Shown: positions 53,582 to 63,147 of the stretch, in pieces
Layout of the letters: every line of letters starts with the position of its first letter
Numbering within the stretch: the first letter of the stretch is position 1
Made by a program: the position numbers and the translations under genes
Source: Lyngbya sp. PCC 8106
Lineage (GTDB): Bacteria; Cyanobacteriota; Cyanobacteriia; Cyanobacteriales; Microcoleaceae
NCBI RefSeq assembly: GCF_000169095.1
Contig: NZ_AAVU01000011.1
Coordinates: forward strand, 102,739-166,738
Length of the DNA: 64,000 bases
Direction: 5' to 3'
Notes under the pieces: generated by a model
What the model saw: the letters and a program-made list of their open reading frames with translations, nothing else
Told to the model about the DNA's origin: nothing
Database searches by the model: none

Positions 53582-53646
53582 GAGCTTAGTATCTCTTGCT
53601 AAGTTTTATTGAAATTTTAACCTGATTGCCGCTCTCAGAAACCGAC

Positions 53647-53682
53647 AAGAACCTTAGATAATCTCTAACTATCTGGGTTCTT
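53647..53682 (-). repeat. Stem-loop overlapping the tnpB fragment stop
   Basis: AAGAACC (53647-53653) pairs with GGTTCTT (53676-53682), and AGATA pairs with TATCT inside. The stem overlaps the final codons and stop of the tnpB fragment. Position and shape fit the end hairpin of an IS200/IS605-type element or the 3' part of a guide-type RNA, but this is inference. Confidence 0.5.
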
Positions 53683-53986
53683 CGTTCTGTTCTTGCTTCG
53701 ATGTAGTGATGTCGGCATCTACTACTCCACAAGCTGACACGGGCAAGCTACCCGCCAACGCCGCCAAGTTTCTAGCGGCATTTAAGTCCCTGTCTAACTC
53801 AAAATGGCAATCATCACAGATGAATGTTCGCTCAGATAAAGATAGAGACTCTTTAATCGTTCCACAGTTGGAACAAGTTTTAGAACTCGGAAACCATCGG
53901 TCTACAATAACAAGCTCAGAACCATACAACTTACATTTATATTCAAGTTGTCTTCTGAACTCATCTAGATTTCGGCAGGAGACCCA
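53669..53986 (-). pseudogene. TnpB C-terminal fragment (minus strand)
   Basis: The last 105 codons before the stop at 53669 are a TnpB end: WVSCRNLDEFRRQLEYKC, YGSELVIVDRWFPSSKTCSN, a zinc finger CSNCG...CDDC, and the RuvC-III motif DRDLNAARNL. Upstream codons in the same open frame (to 54775) are only the antisense of the plus-strand tnpB and do not resemble TnpB. The 5' two thirds of this gene are lost. The fragment and the other copy lie head to head. Confidence 0.8.
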
Positions 53987-54070
53987 CGCCAGAAGTCTGA
54001 GTTGGCGATGGGAGGAATGCCGCGACCTATAAAGTTTACAAAAAACCCCTGCTTGAGATATTGTAGGGGT

Positions 54071-55278
54071 ATGACGCAAGCAATAACGGTCAAATGCAAG
54101 TTGATAGTCCCACCAGACTTGACCCAATCGGTCGATGAAACTTTGGTGGGATTTTCCGATGCTTGTAACCAAATATTGCTCGAGGCAAAAGAACAGAACT
54201 GTTGGAACACAACCAAGCTGCATCACCTGACCTACAAACCCGTCAGAGAGGCGACGGGGTTGAAGGCTAACCACGTTTGTCAAGCCATCAGAAGGGTTGT
54301 TAACCAACACAAAACTACCAAACAAATCCACAAGTTTCGACCAACAAGTGTCTCTCTTGACGCAAGAACATTCAAATATATTGAGTCCTTGCAAAAAGTT
54401 GGAGTCACACTTAAGTCGGGACGGACTAATTTTGAGTTGAAAATTGGTGGCTATCAAATCGCATTGCTTAGAGGTCAACTCCCCACAAGTGCCACGCTTT
54501 CTAAGAGTAGGAATGGCAACTATTACATCAATATAGTAGTTGAAGTTCCCACCCAACCCAAAGGGAAAACTCCGAAAGTGTTGGGTGTCGATTTGGGGCT
54601 TCGAGATCTTGCAACAACAAGTACAGGAAAAACCTGGGATGGCAAGCAATTGAGGCAAACCCGAGCCAAGTTTGTCCGTGTTCGCGCCTCGATTCAATCC
54701 AAACGCACTAAGTCCGCAAAACGCCTGCTTAGAAGGCTCTCTGGAAAGGAATCGAGGTTTCGGGCATTGGGTCAATCACAACATCAGCAAACAGCTTGTA
54801 CAAGAGGCTGAACAACTTAATTCGGCAATTGCTTTTGAAGACTTGTCGGGTATTCGACTGAGAACGAAAGTTAGGAAGAAAACCCGAACAGAAATCAATA
54901 GATGGGCTTTTTTTCAGTTGAGATTGTTCACAGAATACAAAGCCCGTATTGCTGGAATTAGTGTGATCTTGGTTGAGCCGAGATACACCTCTCAAACCTG
55001 TTCGAGATGTCACCACATCCACCCTCAAAAAGGAAAATCTTACCGAAAGGGAAAGATTTTTAAGTGTGGTTTTTGTGGCGCGTGAACATGATGCCGATGT
55101 TAATGGGGCGTTAAATATCTCTCAACTTGCGGAAACTTGGCAATTTCTGTCCGGCCAAAGTTTTCAAGATGGGGCTGCCGTAAATCAGCCTGAAATCTCG
55201 ACCTATTCCTGTCAGTGGTCGGGACAGCTTTTGTTGTTTCCCGATGGGACTGGGTTAGGGATAAAGCCCACGTCATAA
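54071..55278 (+). pseudogene. tnpB with two frameshifts
   Basis: From ATG 54071 the frame reads MTQAITVKCKLIVPPDLTQS and keeps RuvC-I (VLGVDLGLRDLA). The frame is lost at a GGG run (54762-54764): one extra G moves it, and homology continues in another frame with HWVNHNISKQLVQ and RuvC-II AIAFEDLSGIR, then the zinc finger CSRC...CGFCG. A second shift near 55076-55083 leads into DADVNGALNIS (RuvC-III) and a stop at 55276-55278. All three catalytic acidic positions survive, so loss of function is due to frame only. An AGGGGT just before ATG sits in a small hairpin with ACCCCT near 54046. TnpB is the nuclease of IS200/IS605-type elements. Confidence 0.85.
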
Positions 55279-55304
55279 GTGTTTATACGTTGGCGTTGGG
55301 TAGT

Positions 55305-55910
55305 TTACAAGAGATTATGGGAAACTGTTACAGCCCCTTGTCGTAAGATATTCCAAGTTCCTTCTCGATTCCACTTAATTACCGTCGAGGGAACACAAGA
55401 GACTTCTGAAACAACTTTCAACTCGCCAGGATCAAGGGTGAACACTTGGGGAAACTGTACCTCAATTTCAGCCATAGTTAATAACGGAGGTTGACCCGAT
55501 AAATTGGCGCTGGTCGTCGCTAATGGCCCGGTTCGTTGGAGAATAGCGCGAGAAATCTCAGCGTTAGGTATCCGCAAACCAATCGTTGTCGGATCACTCG
55601 GGTTCATTGCTCGAGGAACCTTCTCACTCGCAGGTAAAACTAACGTTAAGGCTCCCGGCCAATACTGACGAGCCATTTGACTCCAAACTTGCAACTCCTC
55701 AACCGTCCCTTGCACAAACGGCCAAAGTGACTCCGGTGTTGCTCCCATCAAAATTAAGGGTTTATCCGCAGATCGTTGTTTGAGTTGAAAAATCAACTCC
55801 GCTTGTTGGGGTTGAACCGCCAACGCAGGTACGGTATCGGTGGGAAAACTCACCACCTGATCCCCTGAAATTGCGGCTTCAACGAGGGTATCCAAAGAAA
55901 CTTGTACCAT
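55305..55910 (-). CDS. tsaC: L-threonylcarbamoyladenylate synthase (Sua5/YciO/YrdC)
   Basis: The 201-aa protein has the YrdC fold motifs: VVSFPTDTVPALAV, KQRSADKPLILM, YWPGALTLVLPAS, TIGLRIPN, and PLATTSANLSG. The enzyme makes threonylcarbamoyl-AMP, the first step of the t6A37 tRNA modification. The length fits the short TsaC type (no Sua5 C-terminal domain). It lies 66 nt before prmC in the same direction, and the two may be cotranscribed. The gene symbol is by family; YciO-type paralogs cannot be excluded. Confidence 0.88.
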   Translation of the reverse strand: MVQVSLDTLVEAAISGDQVVSFPTDTVPALAVQPQQAELIFQLKQRSADKPLILMGATPESLWPFVQGTVEELQVWSQMARQYWPGALTLVLPASEKVPRAMNPSDPTTIGLRIPNAEISRAILQRTGPLATTSANLSGQPPLLTMAEIEVQFPQVFTLDPGELKVVSEVSCVPSTVIKWNREGTWNILRQGAVTVSHNLL

Positions 55911-55976
55911 TGCTCCGTGTTTACAGTCGTGAGGTTTTAGACGTTGAGATCTCCCAATCTCCCCGTCAATTCAGTC

Positions 55977-56891
55977 TTACTGGTATCTGGCGAGGACAAA
56001 TCGTTCAATTCCTGCCAAATCTCTAATTTGTTCAATCTGAGTGTAACAGCCTTGATCCTTGAGGAGTTCAACCACCTGTTCCCCTTGTCCGGCCATCATT
56101 TCTACCAGCCAAACCCCTCCAGAATGCAAATAAGCGGGTGCCGTTTGAACGAGATGTTGAATACAATCTAACCCCGATTCTCCGCCGTCTAGGGCTAAAT
56201 GAGGTTCATGTCGAGCCACCTCTGGTTGTAAGGTCGAAAGCATTGCAGTCGGAATATAAGGCGGATTAGATACCATCCCACTGACTTTTCCCCGCAAACA
56301 GTCTAACGGTTCCCACCATCGACCCTGATAGAACGCAATTCGGTCTGCAAACCCCAAATCTTGAGCATTTTTTTGAGCGATCGCCAACGCTTCTCGACTA
56401 CAATCAACGGCATGAATAGAAGCCTCTGTTAAAACGGACGCTAACCCTAAAGCAATCGCTCCACTCCCCGTTCCCAAATCTACCCAATGTCCGAGTTGAA
56501 GATTCTGATCGCAGATCTGAGATTGACGTTGAATCAATCCGACTACTAAATCAACGATCAATTCGGTTTCGGGTCTAGGAATCAAAACCGCAGGAGAAAC
56601 CGTCAGCCCAAAATGCCGCCAACCCGCTACCCCGGTGAGATATTGTAGGGGAACTCGTTCCTTGACTCGTCGTTCCCACAACTGCATAAATTCTCGCCAG
56701 GGAAGACGTAAGTTGATCTCAGGCTGATCTTTAAACGATCCCAAACGGAGGGTGAGGCGATCTAACCCCACCCATTCTTGTAACAACCCATCTACTTCCC
56801 TGGGGGGAATATCGGCAGCAATGGCTTCTGCTTTTGCCTTTTGTGACCATTCCCAGAGCTGTTGACCTGTGATCACGGCATTCTCTTTCAT
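55977..56891 (-). CDS. prmC: Release factor glutamine methyltransferase PrmC
   Basis: The 304-aa product has an N-terminal helical domain and a Rossmann methyltransferase domain with the SAM motif VDLGTGSGAIALGLA and the catalytic NPPYIP, in VSNPPYIPTAML. It methylates Gln in the GGQ motif of release factors RF1 and RF2. I prefer ATG 56891 (MKENAVITGQQLWEW) over the TTG at 56921, since neither has a clear ribosome binding site and the shorter form matches usual lengths. It lies between the tsaC-like and tic22-like genes on one strand. Confidence 0.92.
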   Translation of the reverse strand: MKENAVITGQQLWEWSQKAKAEAIAADIPPREVDGLLQEWVGLDRLTLRLGSFKDQPEINLRLPWREFMQLWERRVKERVPLQYLTGVAGWRHFGLTVSPAVLIPRPETELIVDLVVGLIQRQSQICDQNLQLGHWVDLGTGSGAIALGLASVLTEASIHAVDCSREALAIAQKNAQDLGFADRIAFYQGRWWEPLDCLRGKVSGMVSNPPYIPTAMLSTLQPEVARHEPHLALDGGESGLDCIQHLVQTAPAYLHSGGVWLVEMMAGQGEQVVELLKDQGCYTQIEQIRDLAGIERFVLARYQ

Positions 56892-56949
56892 ACTGAAAAT
56901 TTGCGCGTGTTGCTGACTCAACCGTTGATCTGATTAAGCTTTCGAGCGG

Positions 56950-57735
56950 TTACTGACCCGAAGATTGTCGTTGTTGTTGGATAAATTCTACAGTTTCGCG
57001 AGGAGGAATCAAAATCACCAAATCTAAAAATTGGTCACTATCTGTCCGAAACGCTTCCAGTAAAACTTCTAACGGTACCACCTCGATTTTGACCGACGAA
57101 ATTAAATCCGGTTGTTGAGTTTTAAATTGTTCCAGCATTCCCTGTAAGTCTTCTTTGGTGAAAAAGAAAGGAATCGCCTGTTTATCGCCCTGTTGTACAG
57201 TAATTACTCGATCATCTGCTCCAGCTCTTGCCAAAAATAATGGCACTCCTCTAAACTGATTAACATCTTGACCGTTGGCTTCTAAAACAGCCTTTGCAGA
57301 GTTTAATTGTTGTTGAGTTGGAACAAAAGCAAACATCAACCGTTCTGGATCGCTTTGATTTTGTTGACCAATTTCATAAATTTTTCCGAGAGGAACTGCT
57401 GTGACTTGAACTGAGGAAGCTAACTCAGGATTTTGGGTTTTTAACTCATTAATAAAAGCTTGAGCATCCTGACGACTAATATAAACTTCGACAACAGAAG
57501 CACTCTGACCTTGACTTTGAGCCGTTCCCACTAAAGGAGAACCTTCAGAATCTGTAATCGTAAAAACAGGAACCGCACCCAATTTTTCTAATACTTCGTT
57601 AGGGGTGAGTGCGAATGCGGGTTGAATTCCAATGGGTAAAAAGCTAGGTAGACGAGAAGGTAAGCCCGGGTTAATGAGTAAATGACTACCTATTATTCCT
57701 AATACCAAACTTAAACGAGCCAGTGATTTCATCAT
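56950..57735 (-). CDS. Tic22-like periplasmic protein
   Basis: The 261-aa product has a signal peptide (about residues 1-43, with LARLSLVLGIIGSHLLINP and AFALT cleavage region), and two related halves with the Tic22 pattern: VPVFTITDSEGSPLV ... VYISRQDAQAFINELK, and GVPLFLARAG ... IPFFFTKEDLQGMLEQFK. Cyanobacterial Tic22 homologs are periplasmic, essential in Anabaena and are thought to help outer-membrane protein biogenesis. The tail (DLVILIPPRETVEFIQQ) is normal. Confidence 0.9.
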   Translation of the reverse strand: MMKSLARLSLVLGIIGSHLLINPGLPSRLPSFLPIGIQPAFALTPNEVLEKLGAVPVFTITDSEGSPLVGTAQSQGQSASVVEVYISRQDAQAFINELKTQNPELASSVQVTAVPLGKIYEIGQQNQSDPERLMFAFVPTQQQLNSAKAVLEANGQDVNQFRGVPLFLARAGADDRVITVQQGDKQAIPFFFTKEDLQGMLEQFKTQQPDLISSVKIEVVPLEVLLEAFRTDSDQFLDLVILIPPRETVEFIQQQRQSSGQ

Positions 57736-58276
57736 TTTTGCCTATTTTTATGTTGAAAGAACATTACATCAAGGGTTAGACCTATGGGGTAGATCTCAGT
57801 GTCACACAAAGCAGTTTTATTTTACCGACTCTCGATTTTTTGCGGTATCTTATAGGTCTGCCAAACACTGTTTGAATAACTCATGCTGGAGAGAATTTAT
57901 CTTCTCTTTCTGATCAAACTGAGACAGCTTCATAGACGACCCAACTCCCGGTTTTTATCCCAAAAATGTCTTTTAATTTTTTGATTATGGACTATTTAAC
58001 CATAGTTTTGACTGATCCTACCATAATCCCCTCTAACCCGTGTGAGCAGAGGAGCAACTCTAACCTGTCCGCCTGAAAGCGATATCCGACTGTCTTTACA
58101 CTCATTATTGTTTAACCCTCTTTCTAGATTTAGATTAGAAATCGGGATAATCAAGATATGATTGTCACCGGGGCCTTGTTTTGTTCTCTGTCTCTTGCTG
58201 ATCTCTGACTTGTACTCAATTCATACTGTGTATAATTTTATAGGTGTAAGAGTTGATTCAGAAGAACAGTCAAGAA
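57736..58276. other. Divergent region between tic22-like and NADAR genes
   Basis: The 541 nt hold no gene I can support. A TATAAT at 58231-58236 with TTGTAC 15 nt upstream (58210-58215) is a weak candidate promoter for the NADAR gene. Confidence 0.4.
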
Positions 58277-58723
58277 ATGACAATTTACTTTTATAGCAGT
58301 CGCGAGGAACAGTACGGTTGTTTTTCTAACTTTTCCTATCACGGTTTTGTACTCGATGAATTGTGGTGGCCAACAAACGAACATTATTTTCAAGCCCAAA
58401 AGTTTGTTTCTACAGATCCAGAGTGGTTTACAAAAATTCAGACTGCAAAAACGCCTGCACAATCAGCGAGAATGGGACGCAGCCGTGAACATCCTCTACG
58501 TTCAGACTGGGAAGAAGTCAAAGATGAAATTATGCAAAAAGTCGTTTTATGTAAGTTTCAAACTCATGCAGATATTCGAGAAATATTACTATCAACGGGT
58601 GATGAATTCATTGTCGAAAATTCTCCAATTGATTATTATTGGGGGTGTGGTCAAGATGGCAGTGGAAAGAATAAACTCGGCGAGATTTTAATGGCGGTTC
58701 GTGAAATTTTACGTCAATCTTAA
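58277..58723 (+). CDS. NADAR (YbiA-type) domain protein
   Basis: The 148-aa product has the NADAR signature: SSREEQYGCFSNFSYHGF, WPTNEHYFQAQKF, ARMGRSREHPLRSDWEEVK, MQKVVLCKFQTH, YWGCGQDGSGKNKLGEILM. Known YbiA members are N-glycosidases that remove damaged riboflavin-pathway intermediates, and other NADAR proteins act on ADP-ribose or N-glycosides in defence. The role here is not set by neighbours. Start ATG 58277 gives MTIYFYSSREE, the usual beginning; a TTG eight codons upstream is less likely. Confidence 0.88.
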   Translation: MTIYFYSSREEQYGCFSNFSYHGFVLDELWWPTNEHYFQAQKFVSTDPEWFTKIQTAKTPAQSARMGRSREHPLRSDWEEVKDEIMQKVVLCKFQTHADIREILLSTGDEFIVENSPIDYYWGCGQDGSGKNKLGEILMAVREILRQS

Positions 58724-58884
58724 CCTTTTTAGTGAGTTTCGCCTCTGAAATCAACCTGAGAAAGACAGTTAAAAAATGCTGTTAGCCTCAGACGAGTAGA
58801 GGTGATTTCTAATTCTTCTGGAATAACAGTAGTAAGTCTTCAAGTCTATACTAGAGAGCTGAGATTAAAAGTTTTGATCAAGTT

Positions 58885-59910
58885 TTAAGAAAACTTTTTG
58901 AGAACCCATAGAAGTTTTTCTTTCACAGGGCGTCGATGAGCTGAACCTGCTTTTTCAGCCAGTAACTTATCATAATTTTTTTGAAACCAATCATAGCTTT
59001 CACGAAACATTTCATCATTAGAATATTTAGGTTTCCAGCCGAGTTCTAGCAGAGGATTGACATCAAAATAAAACTCTTTATGATAGGTTAAGTAATGCCA
59101 AGGCGCGAGGGGACTCAAACCAACTAAATCTAAAATTCTCAAGGTATTAATGGTCAATCCTGTAGGTAGACTTTTGACTTGTGATTTTGTTCCCGCATAA
59201 GCAATTAAGTTTTCTAAACCTTCTCGTAGCGTTCCAAAACGATCAGTTCCCACATTATAAATTCCGGGTTTACCTAAATCAAGAGCGAGTAGATAAGCAT
59301 CCATCAAATCTAAGGCGTGAATGAACTGAAATTTAATGTTTCCATCCCCAATCACGTATACATTTCTTCCTTCTTGAATCCATTCAAATAAAATCTGAAA
59401 AATACCCAGTCTTCCTTCTCCTAAAATTGTCCGAGGACGAATCACAATTAAAGGTAAATTTCCCTGTTCACAAACCTCACGAACGGCGATTTCTCCAGCG
59501 AGTTTAGCTCGACCATAAATTTCAACAGCTTTAGTGGGTGTGTCGTTATTAATCGGACATTGACAATCACCAAATAATGCACTAGAACTCATGTGAATAA
59601 AGCTTTGAACACCTGCTTTTACAGCTTCTTCTGCGGCGATTTGGCTTCCTTTTACATTCACCTCCCAAAACTTGTTACCGGATTTTGTTAGGGGAACTAA
59701 AGCAACGTTATGATGAACGATATCAATCCCTTTCATCGCTTTTGCAACCCCTTCGCGATCACGAATATCACACTGAATAAATTGGATATCTTTGGGGCGC
59801 GTAGGATCTTCCCAAATATCGAGGATGCTAACATCTTCTCCCCGTTCTTGTAAGCGTCGAGCAATTAAATTTCCTAAAAAACCAGAGCCACCTGTAACGA
59901 GATGTTTCAT
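58885..59910 (-). CDS. NAD-dependent epimerase/dehydratase (extended SDR) A
   Basis: The 341-aa protein starts MKHLVTGGSGFLGNLIARRL with the GxxGxxG dinucleotide motif. The catalytic Ser is in HMSSSALFG and the Tyr/Lys pair in YGRAKLAGEI. The C-terminal domain with YNVGTDRFGTLREGLEN and WHYLTYHKEFYFDVNP is that of extended SDRs acting on sugar nucleotides or 3-beta-hydroxysteroid-like substrates. A GTG 12 codons upstream is in frame but ATG 59910 matches the fold start. It is the last gene of a minus-strand group with 60088 and 61163. Confidence 0.85.
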   Translation of the reverse strand: MKHLVTGGSGFLGNLIARRLQERGEDVSILDIWEDPTRPKDIQFIQCDIRDREGVAKAMKGIDIVHHNVALVPLTKSGNKFWEVNVKGSQIAAEEAVKAGVQSFIHMSSSALFGDCQCPINNDTPTKAVEIYGRAKLAGEIAVREVCEQGNLPLIVIRPRTILGEGRLGIFQILFEWIQEGRNVYVIGDGNIKFQFIHALDLMDAYLLALDLGKPGIYNVGTDRFGTLREGLENLIAYAGTKSQVKSLPTGLTINTLRILDLVGLSPLAPWHYLTYHKEFYFDVNPLLELGWKPKYSNDEMFRESYDWFQKNYDKLLAEKAGSAHRRPVKEKLLWVLKKFS

Positions 59911-60087
59911 TGACTTTTGTTCACGCCTCACACAATTTGACTGCACAAATGATATAACGAAAGCTGTTCATTCGTAAAGGATTTAAAATGGAACTTACAC
60001 GATCAATACAAAAATCCATTTATTTCAAGTTATTCGGGGGTATTATCCTCTGTAACTAAGCCTTCTGGGATAACAATATGAGAACCA

Positions 60088-61158
60088 TTAGGGATCAATT
60101 CCTCCATAGTTTTCAAACACCCATTTTAAGCTGCGTCGCATTCCTTCTTCTAGGGAAATTTGAGGATTATAATTCAATTCTCGTCTGGCTTTGGCAATAG
60201 AACAGGCGATGGTTTTATTCATCTCAGATAGAACGTGTATTTTCTGTTGATAGAGTCCTAAAGATTGCAGTAAACTATCAACACCTAGAGCAACTTCACT
60301 GGCGATACCGGGTAGTTTTAACCGCTTATGTTTGCAGGTTTGATTAAATTCTGATTCTAATAATTTTTCCACAGTATCAATGATTTCATTCATTGAATAA
60401 GGACGTTCATCGGCAATCCAATAGGTTTCTCCGTTGGCTTTTTCGGTGAGGGCGGCTAACAGTAAACCCTGACACAAGTTATCAACATAAGCCATAGATC
60501 TGAGGTTATTTCCATCCCCAACAATCGGCCCTTTTCCCTCTCGAATCATCTGAAAAAATAGGGTTTGTCTAGGCGGTTGATTAGGGCCATAAAACCAGGG
60601 TGGACGCACAACAACGGTTTCTATTTTTCCCGCTTGATAATATTCTTTAACCGCTAATTCCATTAACATTTTAGAACGCCCATAGTTCATGTAAGGATTG
60701 TAGGGCGATTTTTCATCAAATAAATGATCGGGATGGGGATTACACCCACAGGGAGAATTAGAGGAAACAATAACCGCTCGTTTAATCCAGGTTTGAATGG
60801 CGGAATTCAGTAGGTTTTGGGTTCCTTCTACATTGATTTGATAAAATTCGTTGATTTTTTGAGGGTGAATAATTCCAGCAGTGTGAAATAAAACCGCATT
60901 TTTTGCTCCTTCACAAAAGCGATCGCAATCTTGAGAATTTCGTAGATCTCCTTTGAAAACTTCTATTTTATCGGAAATTTTTTCAAGAATTGTTGCATCT
61001 TGATGGGGTAAAATTAGACAGCGAATTTTGAGTGTTTCTGAGGGCTGACTTAAAGATTCACAATCTGTTAATCCTTGAGCTAAGGCTTTAACTAAACTGG
61101 TTCCTAGCCAGCCTAATGCTCCGGTTACTAAAACTAAATCTGTTTCAAATTCTATCAT
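60088..61158 (-). CDS. NAD-dependent epimerase/dehydratase (extended SDR) B
   Basis: The 356-aa protein has VLVTGALGWLGTSLVKAL as its cofactor motif, a catalytic Ser in VSSNSPCG and the Tyr/Lys pair in YMNYGRSKMLMEL. The PPWFYGPNQPP motif and NGETYWIADERPYSMNE are extended-SDR features. It differs clearly from SDR A, so the two are not recent duplicates. It begins 4 nt after the GMC gene ends, so the two are translationally close. Confidence 0.85.
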   Translation of the reverse strand: MIEFETDLVLVTGALGWLGTSLVKALAQGLTDCESLSQPSETLKIRCLILPHQDATILEKISDKIEVFKGDLRNSQDCDRFCEGAKNAVLFHTAGIIHPQKINEFYQINVEGTQNLLNSAIQTWIKRAVIVSSNSPCGCNPHPDHLFDEKSPYNPYMNYGRSKMLMELAVKEYYQAGKIETVVVRPPWFYGPNQPPRQTLFFQMIREGKGPIVGDGNNLRSMAYVDNLCQGLLLAALTEKANGETYWIADERPYSMNEIIDTVEKLLESEFNQTCKHKRLKLPGIASEVALGVDSLLQSLGLYQQKIHVLSEMNKTIACSIAKARRELNYNPQISLEEGMRRSLKWVFENYGGIDP

Positions 61159-61162
61159 TTTT

Positions 61163-62647
61163 TTAAAGTTTTCCTAAAAATTTGAGTGCATTACGACGAG
61201 CAATTGCCATAATTGAACCTTGAGGATTGACACCTGGAGCAGTACAAAGTAAACTCGCATCAGAGATATATAAATTATCGAAACCATGAACCTTTCCAAA
61301 GGAATTTGCTGCACATTTTTCTAGATTTTCTCCCATCGGACAAGAAGACATCACATGAACGGTCATTAGGTTTGTCTGAGATTTTGGTAATAGATCTGGA
61401 ATTTGTTTAAGGTCATCCGGTTGAGTTAATCGAGGGAAATTAGAAATACTAGGATACAATATTTTAGCTCCTGCTTCAAACAAAAGTTGAGATAATTTTT
61501 GCAGGGCTTCTGATAAGTCTTTTAAGTCCTGTTGAGTGAGATGATAGCGAACAAGCGGATCACGAAATCCGGGTAAACAGCGAACAGAACCTTGACCTGA
61601 ACCTGTAATCATGGCATAATAAATCGCCATTTTTTGCCAATTTTGATCGACTTCATGTTTATATTGAGGATGATCGGTCATTCCCACGGCGAGATAAGGA
61701 GGCGAACTAATTGAACAACCAAAACTAAATCGAGGAGAAAATTCTTTGACTTGATGAACCGGAACACCCATGTCTTTTGAATTAACCGTTTCATTGAATT
61801 GAGCAATAACTTTAACGGTGGAGTGCATTTGTAAGCTATTCCCAATATTTTTGGTGATTCCACTACGTCTTAATAAAGCGGGTGTTTGAATGGCTCCACA
61901 ACAAATAAATAGAGTTTTTGCTTGAATTTTTACCGTTTGTTGGGATTGTAAATCGGGGATATATTCTCCTTTAATCAACCATTGATTTCCCTGTTGTTTG
62001 ATTGAGTTTATTCGAGTATTTGTTAATAGTTTGCAGCCTGCATCTATTGCTCTAGGAATAAAGGTTTGAGTCATTGACTGTCGGGTTCCTTTTGGAGTGA
62101 CAGCAGAATCGGTTTGTTCTTGATACCGAAACCAACGAGGTACTTCTAAAGATTGCCAACCTAAACTGACTGCTCCCTGATGAAGTTTAAGAGAAGCAAG
62201 GGGAGGTTTTCCGGGTAATTTGCAGACGGTAACGGCTTGTTCACAGGCTTCAAAATGAGGTAATAATTCAGCTTCTGTTAGACTTTCTACTGCAAATTCA
62301 GTTTGCCATTTTTCTAATATTTCGGGAGGTGTTCGATGATAAAGCCCGCTATTAATTTCACTTCCACCTCCGACACATCGCCCTTCTACATATTGAATTT
62401 TAGGCTTTCCAAATGCTGCGGTTAAACCTCCGTTGCGATATTTTTGTTCGAGTTCAACTTGAGAAAAAGCACGACAAGATTCTAAAGAAAAATAGGAACC
62501 TTCTTCGATTAATAAAACGTCTCGTCCTGCTTCGGCTAATAGACAAGCTGTAATTGCTCCTCCTGGGCCTGAACCGATCACGGCAATTTCACAAGTTAGA
62601 GGCGATTTAGGATGAGTAATTCTGTGATTTTGTACGGATTTAGACAT
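61163..62647 (-). CDS. GMC-family FAD oxidoreductase
   Basis: The 494-aa protein has the FAD Rossmann motif VIGSGPGGAITACLLAE, the GMC signature near GGLTAAFGKPKIQYVEGRCVGGGSEIN (only parts quoted), the CCGAIQTPALLRRSG segment and a C-terminal GMC domain with HVMSSCPMG and APGVNPQGSIMAIARR, which holds the catalytic Asn/His-type position. GMC enzymes oxidise alcohols such as choline, glucose or sterols. The nearest type in style is the long-chain alcohol/cholesterol-oxidase subgroup. Start: ATG at 62647 (a TTG one codon upstream is in frame). Its place between a small unknown gene and two SDRs suggests modification of a sugar-linked or lipid substrate. Confidence 0.87.
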   Translation of the reverse strand: MSKSVQNHRITHPKSPLTCEIAVIGSGPGGAITACLLAEAGRDVLLIEEGSYFSLESCRAFSQVELEQKYRNGGLTAAFGKPKIQYVEGRCVGGGSEINSGLYHRTPPEILEKWQTEFAVESLTEAELLPHFEACEQAVTVCKLPGKPPLASLKLHQGAVSLGWQSLEVPRWFRYQEQTDSAVTPKGTRQSMTQTFIPRAIDAGCKLLTNTRINSIKQQGNQWLIKGEYIPDLQSQQTVKIQAKTLFICCGAIQTPALLRRSGITKNIGNSLQMHSTVKVIAQFNETVNSKDMGVPVHQVKEFSPRFSFGCSISSPPYLAVGMTDHPQYKHEVDQNWQKMAIYYAMITGSGQGSVRCLPGFRDPLVRYHLTQQDLKDLSEALQKLSQLLFEAGAKILYPSISNFPRLTQPDDLKQIPDLLPKSQTNLMTVHVMSSCPMGENLEKCAANSFGKVHGFDNLYISDASLLCTAPGVNPQGSIMAIARRNALKFLGKL

Positions 62648-62669
62648 CAACTTAACTTTTTCTTTGATT

Positions 62670-63035
62670 TTAATTTAATTCTTTTATTTGCTCGGATTTC
62701 CAACAGAGTACCACTAGACTTTCATAAAAGCGCATCAAATCTCTACAAATACTAATCGGTGCATTTTTCCAAGCTAAAATTTGACACCAACGCATTGTGT
62801 GAGGTTGACGAGAAAAGGGATAACCTCTTACTATAAAACCCCAGAAATTAAAGAGGATTGTCAAGCATACAATCGGAAACCGAAGATAATCTGGCATTCG
62901 GTTGTGTTGTTGCAAAACAAAGCGAACGACATCATTATGGGGGAAAACACTACTTGAGTGAATCGGTTCACCGGACTGCTGAATGATAGAGTAGCATAGC
63001 GCTGATGCTGTATTTTTGAAAAGCTGATTGATCAT
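62670..63035 (-). CDS. Conserved small protein before GMC gene
   Basis: The 121-aa protein contains a short hydrophobic stretch (FPIVCLTILFNFWGFIV) and a positive region ending in HTMRWCQILAWKNAPISI, CRDLMRFYESLVVLCW. I do not recognise it as a named family, though the last motif looks conserved. It begins 20 nt upstream of the GMC start, so the two are likely cotranscribed. It may be a membrane-bound helper of the oxidoreductase. Confidence 0.6.
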   Translation of the reverse strand: MINQLFKNTASALCYSIIQQSGEPIHSSSVFPHNDVVRFVLQQHNRMPDYLRFPIVCLTILFNFWGFIVRGYPFSRQPHTMRWCQILAWKNAPISICRDLMRFYESLVVLCWKSEQIKELN

Positions 63036-63147
63036 TATAAGGATAGCGAATAAAAATTGATCAGAATGATTGATCGTTAGAGTATTGACAGTTCAACAGT
63101 CATAGTATATCATTTTAATCTTAAAATCATTGAGAATTAAATCTTAA

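Noticed and set aside
53987..54775. Upstream part of the 368-codon minus-strand frame over the tnpB copies
   Set aside because: Only the last 105 codons resemble TnpB. The rest is the antisense of the plus-strand tnpB.
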